Shown here: positions 1-6,385 of the stretch, one piece after another
How the letters are laid out: every line of letters starts with the position of its first letter
Numbering within the stretch: position 1 is the first letter of the stretch
Source: DATMNI01 sp035570275
Lineage (GTDB): Bacteria > Acidobacteriota > Terriglobia > Bryobacterales > Bryobacteraceae
Assembly (NCBI GenBank): GCA_035570275.1
Contig: DATMNI010000318.1
Location: forward strand, 1 to 8,293
DNA: 8,293 bases
Reading direction: 5' to 3'
Notes under the pieces: generated by a model
Told to the model about the DNA's origin: nothing
What the model saw: only the letters and a program-made list of their open reading frames with translations
Databases searched by the model: none
Program-made: the position numbers and the translations under genes

Positions 1-2502
1 CATGGGCACCACGATGCCGGCGGTCTTGAGGTCGGTAGCCGTGATCACCATCTGCTGCGTGCTCTTGACCAGCAGGCCGCTCAGCCCGATGGCGTCGGGG
101 TGGTGCTCATGGCAGGCGCGGATCAGCGCTTCGGGCGGCACCTTGATCCCCAGGTTCACGACGTCGTAGCCGTTGTTCTTCAAAATGATTTCCACGAGGT
201 TCTTGCCGATGTCGTGGACGTCGCCTTTCACCGTGGCCAGCACTACTTTGCCGCGCGCCACGGTGTCCGCCTTCTCCATAAACTGTTCCAGATGGTTGAC
301 CGCGGCTTTCATGGCCTCGGCCGATTGCAGCACTTCGGCCACGATGAGCTCATTGTTGTTGAACAGCCGCCCGACCTCCGTCATCCCGGCCATCAGCGGC
401 CCGTTGACGATGTCCAGCGGCGCGGCACCCTCGGCGCGCTTGCGGTCGAGATCGGCGACCAGCCCGTCCTTGGTGCCTTCGATGATGTAGTTGGCCAGCC
501 GCTGGTCGAGCGGCAGATCCTCCGCCCGCTGCTTCACGCGCGCGCCGGCCTTACGGAAATGTTCCGCCACCGCCGCGATATGGAACTGGTTGATGGCGGC
601 CTTCTGCTCCGCCGTCTGCTGACGCCAGTCTTCGGGCGCGGTGCGCAGCGACTCGGCGTCTTCACCAGCGGGCGTATCCACCGGCGGCAGGTTGAATAGC
701 AGGCTCTCGGCGAGACGGCGCTCCGCTTCCGGAATGGATGCGAACCGCTCCAGCTTTTCGGCATTCACAATCGCCAGGTCCAGCCCCGCCTTGGTGCAGT
801 AATAAAGGAAGACCGAGTTAACCACTTCGCGCGCCGAGGCCGGCAGCCCGAAGGAGATGTTCGAAATCCCCAGCACGGTCTTGACATACGGCAGGTTCTG
901 CTTCACCAACCGGATGCCCTCGATGGTTTCGACCGCCGCGCCGATGTAGTTCACGTCGCCGGTGGCGCAGGGAAACACCAGCGGGTCGATAATGATGTCC
1001 TCCGCCGGAATCCCGTACTTCCCGGTAAGCAACTGGTAGGAGCGCTGCGCCACAGCCAGCTTGCGCTCGCGCGTGAAGGCCTGCGCCTGCAGCTTGTCCT
1101 CGTCGATGGAGCCAACTACCACCGCCGCGCCGTAGCGCCTGGCGATGGGGCAGACCAGTTCGAATTTCTCCTCACCATCCTCCAGGTTGATGGAGTTGAT
1201 GATGCCCTTGCCCTGGCAATAAGTGAGCGCCAGTTCCACCGCCTTGGGGTCGGTGGTGTCGATCATCACGGGCACTTTGATCTTGCGGAGCAGCAGTTCG
1301 TAAAACCGCGGAATGTCCTGGATCTCGTCGCGGTCGGTGCTCTGCAGGCAGACGTCGATCACGTGGGCGCCGTTCTTCACCTGCCGGCGTGCAATCTCCG
1401 TGGCTTCTTCCCACTTCTCCTCGGCCATCATATTCTTGAACAGGCGCGAACCGATCACGTTGGTGCGCTCGCCGACGATCAAGGGCCGGTTGCTCTCTTC
1501 GGCCTCCACCAGTTCGACGCCGGAGTAGTACGCCCGGTGCGAAGACTGGCGCGCCGGCCGCGCCCGCTTGCCCTCCACCATTCGGGCGATGGCTTGAATG
1601 TGCGCCGGCGTGGTGCCGCAGCAGCCGCCGACCAAATTGAGCCATCCGTGGTTGATGAACTTCTCAAGCTGTGCCGCCAGCGACTCCGGCGTTTCGCCGA
1701 ACTTGCCTTCCTCGTTGGGAAGCCCCGCGTTGGGATAGCACGAGACGCGGTGCGCGCTCATCTCGTTCAGCGTCCGGATGTGGTCGGTCATCAGGTCCGG
1801 ACCGGTGGCGCAGTTCAGCCCCACGGCCAGCAGGTCGTGAGTCCCGATGGAGGCGTAAAGCGCGTCGATCGGCTGGCCGCCCAGCATGGTCCCGGTGCGC
1901 TCGATCGTGACCGAGGCGATGACGGGGATGGGCATCCCCAGATCGCGCCCGAGTTGCTCCACTGCCACCAGGCCGGCCTTGAGGCTGCCGGTATCGAAGC
2001 AGGTCTCGATCAGCAGAAAATCGGCGCCGCCCTCCACCAGGCCTTTGGCTTGCAAATAATAATCGGCCCGCAGTTGCGTGAACGTGGTGGTGCCGGTGAT
2101 GTTCAGGTCCTTATTCGTCGGCCCCATGGAGCCGGCCACAAAGCGGGGCTTGGCGGCGGTGGACAATTCGTCGGCCACCTCGCGGGCGATCTTGGCGGCG
2201 GCGAAATTCAGCTCATAGCAGCGGTCATCCAGCTTGTTGTCGGCCAGCGCGATTCGCGTTCCGCCAAAGCTGTTGGTTTCGATGATATCGGCGCCGGCTT
2301 CCAGATACGCCCGATGAATGTTGCGGATGACATCGGGCCGCGTGACCACCAGGATCTCCGGGCAATTCTCGCGCCCCAGGTAATCGGTCTCGATGGCGAG
2401 CGGCGCCTGGTGAATCATAGTTCCCATGGCCCCGTCAATCACGAGGACACGTTGGTCCAGGATGTCTTGGAGCGCTTGCTGGCGCTCTTGGGGAGTGGTC
2501 AT
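1..2502 (-). CDS. metH: Cobalamin-dependent methionine synthase (MetH), N-terminal 834 residues, 3' end outside window
   Basis: Cytoplasmic enzyme that moves a methyl group from 5-methyltetrahydrofolate through enzyme-bound cobalamin to homocysteine, giving methionine and tetrahydrofolate. Reading from ATG at 2502-2500 gives 834 residues without a stop. Domains in order: homocysteine-binding barrel, residues about 10-320, opening with a DGAMGTM motif and carrying the zinc-ligand cysteines Cys231 (GLNCATG) and Cys294-Cys295 (GGCCGTTP); pterin-binding barrel, about 338-600, with GERTNVIGS at 344; helical cap, about 650-740; start of the B12 domain with DVHDIGKN, whose His763 (codon 216-214) is the cobalt ligand. 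The three cysteines keep the spacing of E. coli MetH Cys247/310/311, and His763 corresponds to its His759. The rest of the B12 domain and the reactivation domain (the family is usually about 1,200 residues) lie beyond the left edge. The start gives the usual short N-terminus, but no Shine-Dalgarno sequence precedes it on this strand. Confidence 0.97.
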   Translation of the reverse strand, partial: MTTPQERQQALQDILDQRVLVIDGAMGTMIHQAPLAIETDYLGRENCPEILVVTRPDVIRNIHRAYLEAGADIIETNSFGGTRIALADNKLDDRCYELNFAAAKIAREVADELSTAAKPRFVAGSMGPTNKDLNITGTTTFTQLRADYYLQAKGLVEGGADFLLIETCFDTGSLKAGLVAVEQLGRDLGMPIPVIASVTIERTGTMLGGQPIDALYASIGTHDLLAVGLNCATGPDLMTDHIRTLNEMSAHRVSCYPNAGLPNEEGKFGETPESLAAQLEKFINHGWLNLVGGCCGTTPAHIQAIARMVEGKRARPARQSSHRAYYSGVELVEAEESNRPLIVGERTNVIGSRLFKNMMAEEKWEEATEIARRQVKNGAHVIDVCLQSTDRDEIQDIPRFYELLLRKIKVPVMIDTTDPKAVELALTYCQGKGIINSINLEDGEEKFELVCPIARRYGAAVVVGSIDEDKLQAQAFTRERKLAVAQRSYQLLTGKYGIPAEDIIIDPLVFPCATGDVNYIGAAVETIEGIRLVKQNLPYVKTVLGISNISFGLPASAREVVNSVFLYYCTKAGLDLAIVNAEKLERFASIPEAERRLAESLLFNLPPVDTPAGEDAESLRTAPEDWRQQTAEQKAAINQFHIAAVAEHFRKAGARVKQRAEDLPLDQRLANYIIEGTKDGLVADLDRKRAEGAAPLDIVNGPLMAGMTEVGRLFNNNELIVAEVLQSAEAMKAAVNHLEQFMEKADTVARGKVVLATVKGDVHDIGKNLVEIILKNNGYDVVNLGIKVPPEALIRACHEHHPDAIGLSGLLVKSTQQMVITATDLKTAGIVVPM

Positions 2503-2526
2503 AGGAGGTGTGCTTTCTTTATTTTA
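2503..2526 (-). promoter_or_regulatory. Possible metH promoter -10 box and short leader
   Basis: On the minus strand a TAAAAT hexamer (2526-2521) lies 18 bases before the metH ATG, within an AT-rich patch (2511-2526) in otherwise GC-rich DNA. If it is a -10 box, the transcript would begin about 10-13 bases before the ATG, giving a nearly leaderless mRNA. That would fit the absence of a Shine-Dalgarno motif. I see no convincing -35 hexamer, so this is a weak inference. I see no cobalamin or SAM riboswitch in the metH upstream region. Confidence 0.22.
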
Positions 2527-2547
2527 GCAGGGCGTCGACAGACGACA

Positions 2548-2712
2548 TGTGGGGCAGGTTGGTAGGGGTACCCTCTGGGTCCGGCGGATTGGCAAGCTGC
2601 CTGCCGCGCTTGGATGACCCTCTGCGGACAAGGCGCAAAGACGCGGACTGGCTCGCTGCCGCATCGCGCAGGCGGATTAGCAATCCGCCGCAGATTAACA
2701 ATCTGCCCCCCA
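2548..2712. repeat. Degraded copy of composite palindromic intergenic repeat (copy 1)
   Basis: About 165 bp in the metH/permease divergent gap, homologous to the intact copy at 6224-6367. The right arm (2671-2712) matches 6326-6367 over 42 bases with four substitutions and keeps both small hairpins: 2671-2689 (stem of 8, loop of 3) and 2690-2706 (stem of 7, loop of 3). A 21-base core stretch (2648-2668) is identical to 6303-6323. The left arm is broken: 2548-2560 and 2583-2595 match the intact left arm, but unrelated sequence lies between them and the second hairpin has lost its closing half. There is no coding capacity for a transposase, so any movement would need a protein supplied elsewhere. 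It begins 45 bases upstream of the metH start and may contain or disturb promoter sequence; that is inference. Confidence 0.85.
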
Positions 2713-2742
2713 AAGGGTTCGTGACTACCCCCCAAGACGATT

Positions 2743-2772
2743 AGGCTCCCACATCGGAGCTTTTGTATTTTT
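2743..2772 (+). terminator. Terminator-like hairpin with T-rich tail, upstream of permease gene
   Basis: GCTCC (2745-2749) pairs with GGAGC (2756-2760) around a six-base loop. One G-T and one A-T pair extend the stem to seven (2743-2749 with 2756-2762). The run TTTTGTATTTTT (2761-2772) follows directly. This is the form of a rho-independent terminator on the plus strand. No plus-strand gene precedes it in the window, since metH runs the other way. It would therefore lie inside the leader of the permease gene, as an attenuator, if the promoter is upstream, or insulate that gene from read-through. The stem is short, so its strength is uncertain. Confidence 0.45.
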
Positions 2773-2809
2773 CACTAAGGAGTAAGCTGTTAGGAATACG
2801 GGGGATCTT

Positions 2810-5212
2810 GTGACCGATATCCGCTACGCACTGCGCTCTTTGGCCCGCACGCCGGGTTTCACCGCCATTGCCGTGCTCACCCTGGCGCTCGGGATCGGGG
2901 CCAATACAGCCATTTTCAGCCTGGTTCACGCCGTCATCCTCAAGCCGCTGCCATATCGCGACCCCGGCCGGCTGGTTACCATTTGGGACACCTACCTGCC
3001 GCAGTTCGACCGGATCGGCATCTCCTCCGCGGAACTCCACGCCTGGCAGCAACAGACCGATTTGTTCGCGGAATCGGCCTGGTACCGGAACGTCCCGCTC
3101 GATCTCACGCTTAGCACGCCTGGCGCGGACGCGCTGCAGGTCCATGCCGCGGTGATCGCGCCGGCTCTGCTGCGATTATTGGGCGTCGCGCCGGTGGTGG
3201 GGCGGAGTTTTTCGGAAGATGAATCGCCGCATTCGGTGTTGGTGAGCCATCGGCTGTGGGAGACGAGCTTCGGGGGGATGGAGGCGGGTCTGCACGCGAC
3301 CCTGAGGGTGGCGGCCACTATCCGGCTCAACGAGCAGGAATTCACCGTGATCGGCGTGATGCCGGGCGCCTTCGAGTTTCCGGATTTCGCCGATCTCTGG
3401 CTGCCGCCCGGTCCGCTGCTGGCCGATGCGCTCACCAATCCGGTGCGCCACGCTCTGGGGTTCGTCGCGCGGTTGGCTCCCGGCGCTACCGTGCCACAGG
3501 CCAAGGCGCGGCTCGACACCATCGGCCGCCGCCTGGCCACGGACAATGCAACAACCAGCACCGGATGGGGCATGCAGGCGGCCGGTCTTCAGGACGAACT
3601 GACCCGCGCCGTGCGCCCCACCCTGCTGATGCTGCTGGGGGCGGTGGGCCTGGTGCTGCTGATTGCCTGCGCCAATGTCGCCAACCTGCTGCTTTCGCGC
3701 GCCGGCGGCCGTGCCCGCGAGATCGCCATCCGTACCGCCTTGGGCGCGGGTGGATGGCGGTTGGTGCGCCAGTTGATCACCGAAAGCATGGTGCTCTCCG
3801 CCCTCGGTGGAATCGCCGGCCTGGTGCTGGCTCAAGCCGGCCTGAGCGCTTGGGCGTCGAGCGCCTTTTCCTACGGTCAAGCGTCTTCCGGTGTTCGAGC
3901 CCCGATGGACCTCGCAGTTTTGAGTTTCCTGCTGGCGGTCTCGCTGGCGGCGGGCCTGGTATTCGGGCTGGCTCCCGCATTGCATGCCCTGCGCAGCGAC
4001 CACAACTCCGTCATCAAGTCGGGCTCGCTGCCGGGCGGCGGCGCGCGCGGCGGTTCACCCAACATGATGCGCAGCGTGCTTGTGGTGGTGGAGTTGGCTC
4101 TCGCCATGATGCTGGTGGCGGGGGCCGGCATACTGGTGAAGAGCTTCGAGCGCCTGATGCGCGTGGACCCCGGTTTCGATCCCAAGGGAGTCCTGACGCT
4201 GCATCTTTCGATCCCGCCTTCGCGCGACCCCAACGAATTGTTCCATCGGCTGGACGCGCGCATTCGCGCGCTGCCGGGAGTGGAGTCGGTAGCGGCCGTC
4301 AATGCCTTGCCACTGATCGCCACCCGCGCCAACACGTCGCGATTCAACGTGCCCGGAAGCCCGCTCATCAATCCGGACGCATTGCCCGCCGCGCAAATCC
4401 GCGTGGCCAGCCCGGACTATTTCCGGACCATGCGCATCCCGCTGCGCGCCGGCCGCGCCTTCACCGACCGCGACCTCAACCTTCCGGTGGCGATGATCAA
4501 CCAGGCCTTCGCGCGGCGCTATTGGCCCGGCCGGGACCCGGTGGGACAGAGGTTCGTCACCGGTGTTTGGGGACCGGCGCCGCAATGGTCCACCATCATC
4601 GGCGTGGTGGGCGACGTGAAGGATTTCGGCCTGGATTCCGAGCCGGCGCTCTGCGAGTATTTCCCCGGAGCGGCCTCGAACTACCTGGTGGTGCGGGTGG
4701 CGGGCGATGCCGGGCCGCTTGCCGCGGCAGTGAGCCGCGCCGTGCGCAGCGTGGATGCCGGCCTGCCGGTTACGGAAGTACGCACCATGGACCAGGTGTT
4801 GGCTCAATCGGCCCGCTCGCGCCGTTGGACCATGGCGCTGCTGGCCGCCTTCGCGGGGTTAGCGCTGCTATTGGCGCTGGTGGGCATCTACGGCGTGATG
4901 TCGTGGACCGTCGCCCAGCGTACGCGCGAAATCGGCATTCGCATGGCTCTGGGCGCCGGTCGCCGCCAGGTGCTCGGCATGGTGGTTGGCTACGGCATCA
5001 AGCTCAGCGCGGCCGGCCTTGCCCTGGGGCTCGGCGGAGCCTGTGCGATGCGCCGCGTGCTGGCGGGCTTCGTGTTCGATGTGAGCCCGTCCGACCCCGC
5101 CATCTACGCCGTGGTGGCGGCCTTGATGCTGGCGGTGGCGTGCGCGGCCTGCTACCTGCCGGCGCGGCGGGCCAGCCGGGTGGATCCCTCGATTGCGCTG
5201 CGGTGGGAATGA
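2810..5212 (+). CDS. ADOP-type (MacB/FtsX-like) ABC permease, complete, no ATPase domain
   Basis: An 800-residue inner-membrane protein of the acidobacterial duplicated orphan permease type: two MacB periplasmic-core plus FtsX permease units in one chain. The start matches the family opening (RYALRSLARTPGFTAIAVLT), with a first membrane segment at about 17-40. The first extracytoplasmic domain covers about 45-260. Membrane segments follow at about 270-295, 320-345, 370-395 and 424-445, the last beginning the second unit. The second extracytoplasmic domain covers about 455-665, and the last three helices lie at about 676-698, 720-745 and 760-785. The coupling-loop signature appears twice: RAREIAIRTALGAG at 301 and RTREIGIRMALGAG at 704. 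There is no Walker motif. GTG at 2810 is the only plausible start, because an in-frame stop (2783-2785) lies just upstream with no ATG, GTG or TTG between; GGGGGA at 2800-2805 is a weak ribosome site. The substrate is unknown. MacB-like mechanotransmission or macrolide/lipoprotein export cannot be assigned from sequence. Confidence 0.93.
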   Translation: MTDIRYALRSLARTPGFTAIAVLTLALGIGANTAIFSLVHAVILKPLPYRDPGRLVTIWDTYLPQFDRIGISSAELHAWQQQTDLFAESAWYRNVPLDLTLSTPGADALQVHAAVIAPALLRLLGVAPVVGRSFSEDESPHSVLVSHRLWETSFGGMEAGLHATLRVAATIRLNEQEFTVIGVMPGAFEFPDFADLWLPPGPLLADALTNPVRHALGFVARLAPGATVPQAKARLDTIGRRLATDNATTSTGWGMQAAGLQDELTRAVRPTLLMLLGAVGLVLLIACANVANLLLSRAGGRAREIAIRTALGAGGWRLVRQLITESMVLSALGGIAGLVLAQAGLSAWASSAFSYGQASSGVRAPMDLAVLSFLLAVSLAAGLVFGLAPALHALRSDHNSVIKSGSLPGGGARGGSPNMMRSVLVVVELALAMMLVAGAGILVKSFERLMRVDPGFDPKGVLTLHLSIPPSRDPNELFHRLDARIRALPGVESVAAVNALPLIATRANTSRFNVPGSPLINPDALPAAQIRVASPDYFRTMRIPLRAGRAFTDRDLNLPVAMINQAFARRYWPGRDPVGQRFVTGVWGPAPQWSTIIGVVGDVKDFGLDSEPALCEYFPGAASNYLVVRVAGDAGPLAAAVSRAVRSVDAGLPVTEVRTMDQVLAQSARSRRWTMALLAAFAGLALLLALVGIYGVMSWTVAQRTREIGIRMALGAGRRQVLGMVVGYGIKLSAAGLALGLGGACAMRRVLAGFVFDVSPSDPAIYAVVAALMLAVACAACYLPARRASRVDPSIALRWE

Positions 5213-5282
5213 GCACAAACCCGCACCCGGCATTTAGGAATGGCTTAGTAATGGCCGTGCTGCCGGCGGTATGCTAGAGACA

Positions 5283-6197
5283 ATGAAACAATCCACTCTG
5301 TGTCGTAACGGTGTGGCGCTCCTGATACTCTGCGCCGCCCTACCCGCCCTGGCGGACACCCGATTCCAGGTCCGGCGAATGACGCGCAACGATGTGCCGC
5401 TGGGCAAAGGCCAATGCGACATCCGGCTGCAGGTCGATAACGAAGTCGAGGTCTCGGTCCGAAGGGACCAGGTGAGCATCCGCACGATCTCAGGCCGCGA
5501 TGCGCGCGATGACGGCTCCGAATGCAACGAGCCGCTGCCCGACCGCGATTTTCCGGGCTTCAACTTCGAAGTCGTGGAGAGCCGCAACGAAATTAGAATG
5601 CTGGCCGAACCATCGCGCCGAAACGATTTCACTACGATAGTGCGCATCCGAGATTCCGATGGCGGCGAGGGCCGCTACCATTTCCGGCTCTCGTGGCAGA
5701 TGACGGGAAGCGATTCCCGGCCTGGCAACGACCGGCCACCGGATCGCCGCGATGACCCACCCCCCGTGCGCCGCGACGACGGTGACCGCCGTGGCCCAGA
5801 TGACCGTCGTGGCCCAGATGACCGCCGCGGCCCCGATGATCGCCGAGGAGGACCCGGATTCAGTTGGAACAACGTGGTGAGCTTCCAGGGACGCGGCCGG
5901 GGAAGGGCGACGATCAATGACTCGGGGGAGCAGCGGTTATCCGACGCGAACGTGGACATCGACCGGGGCGGCAAGGTTGTGGTGTCATTCCGGACCGAGC
6001 GGGGCCGGCCGCTGGTTTTCACCGGCTTCCTGATCGCCGATGAAGGCGGAAGATTGAAAGCCGACGTGGGCACGGAAGACCGCCGCCTGCGCGGGCCCAT
6101 GTACCTCTCGGTGGACGAGCGGCGCAACATCAACAGCATCACGCTCGAAGCCACCGACGGCCGCGACCGCATGCAAGTCGCCTGGGACAGACGGTAA
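5283..6197 (+). CDS. Secreted protein of unknown function with repeat-containing Arg/Asp/Pro/Gly linker
   Basis: I do not recognise a family. The 304-residue product has a Sec signal peptide: basic start MKQSTLCR, hydrophobic core about 9-23, and a likely cleavage site after ALA at residue 24. The mature protein looks two-domain. Residues 25-140 are rich in short beta-like stretches and hold the only two mature cysteines, Cys45 and Cys81, a possible disulfide. Residues 142-192 form a charged, disorder-like linker with three tandem DRRGPD units (168-185) and a partial fourth. Residues 193-304 form a second beta-rich region with a GRGRGRATI stretch and the ending VAWDRR. No catalytic motif is visible. 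It follows the permease stop by 70 bases on the same strand, so co-transcription is possible but unproven. An in-frame ATG at 5271 would add four residues; 5283 is preferred because it gives a standard signal-peptide start preceded by GAGA. Location is probably periplasmic or extracellular. Confidence 0.8.
   Translation: MKQSTLCRNGVALLILCAALPALADTRFQVRRMTRNDVPLGKGQCDIRLQVDNEVEVSVRRDQVSIRTISGRDARDDGSECNEPLPDRDFPGFNFEVVESRNEIRMLAEPSRRNDFTTIVRIRDSDGGEGRYHFRLSWQMTGSDSRPGNDRPPDRRDDPPPVRRDDGDRRGPDDRRGPDDRRGPDDRRGGPGFSWNNVVSFQGRGRGRATINDSGEQRLSDANVDIDRGGKVVVSFRTERGRPLVFTGFLIADEGGRLKADVGTEDRRLRGPMYLSVDERRNINSITLEATDGRDRMQVAWDRR
5784..5837 (+). repeat. 18-bp in-frame tandem repeat, three units, in the secreted-protein linker
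   Basis: Three 18-base units (5784-5801, 5802-5819, 5820-5837) each encode Asp-Arg-Arg-Gly-Pro-Asp, and a partial fourth follows from 5838. The units differ at three positions, all silent third-codon changes: Arg CGC/CGT, Arg CGT/CGC and Pro CCA/CCC. It lies wholly inside the coding sequence. Gain or loss of a unit would keep the frame and alter linker length. Confidence 0.9.
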
Positions 6198-6223
6198 GTA
6201 AACCTGGTGGCCGGTGGCCGATA

Positions 6224-6367
6224 TGTGGGGCAGGTTGTTAACCTGCGGCGGATTGGCAATCCGCCTGTCGCCCCGTGCAGGCAAAGGCTGCCGCATCGCG
6301 GGCTGGCTCGCTGCCGCATCGCGCCGGCGGATTAACAATCCGCCGCAGGTTAACAACCTGCCCCACA
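6224..6367. repeat. Intact 144-bp composite palindromic repeat between convergent genes (copy 2)
   Basis: The two ends (6224-6265 and 6326-6367) are 42-base inverted repeats that match at 40 positions. Each arm contains two perfect small hairpins: 6230-6246 (stem 7, loop 3) and 6247-6265 (stem 8, loop 3) on the left; 6326-6344 (stem 8, loop 3) and 6345-6361 (stem 7, loop 3) on the right. The two arm mismatches fall in a hairpin loop (GGC at 6255-6257 against AAC at 6334-6336). The 60-base centre carries a 14-base direct repeat. No target-site duplication is evident at the edges and no protein is encoded. The element fills the gap between the stop of the secreted-protein gene (26 bases away) and the stop of the minus-strand permease gene (18 bases away). 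It could act as a bidirectional transcription barrier, although no T-tract follows either arm. The form resembles REP/BIME or MITE elements; the class is not settled. Confidence 0.9.
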
Positions 6368-6385
6368 CAAGAGAAGATTGTTCGT

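Noticed and set aside
1363..2565. Long open frame (400 codons) on the plus strand opposite metH
   Set aside because: It is an antisense shadow in GC-rich coding DNA. The minus strand carries conserved MetH motifs throughout this span, and the plus-strand product resembles no family.
2508..2744. 78-codon plus-strand frame beginning GTG just after AGGAGG
   Set aside because: It runs through the repeat element, and its product is mostly repeat translation (RRISNPPQINNLP). The SD spacing to GTG is about one base, too short.
2503..2809. Cobalamin or SAM riboswitch controlling metH
   Set aside because: The DNA is mostly the degraded repeat. I see no conserved B12-box or SAM aptamer core on the minus strand, and only about 45 bases separate the repeat from the metH start.
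3256..5277. Long open frame (673 codons) overlapping the first permease in another plus-strand frame
   Set aside because: The +1-shifted translation is Arg/Gly/Ala-rich and low in hydrophobic order. The other frame encodes a complete, recognisable permease with both signature loops.
6224..6367. CRISPR array or insertion sequence interpretation of the repeat
   Set aside because: There are no regularly spaced repeat-spacer units, no cas or transposase gene and no visible target-site duplication. The arms are inverted rather than tandem.
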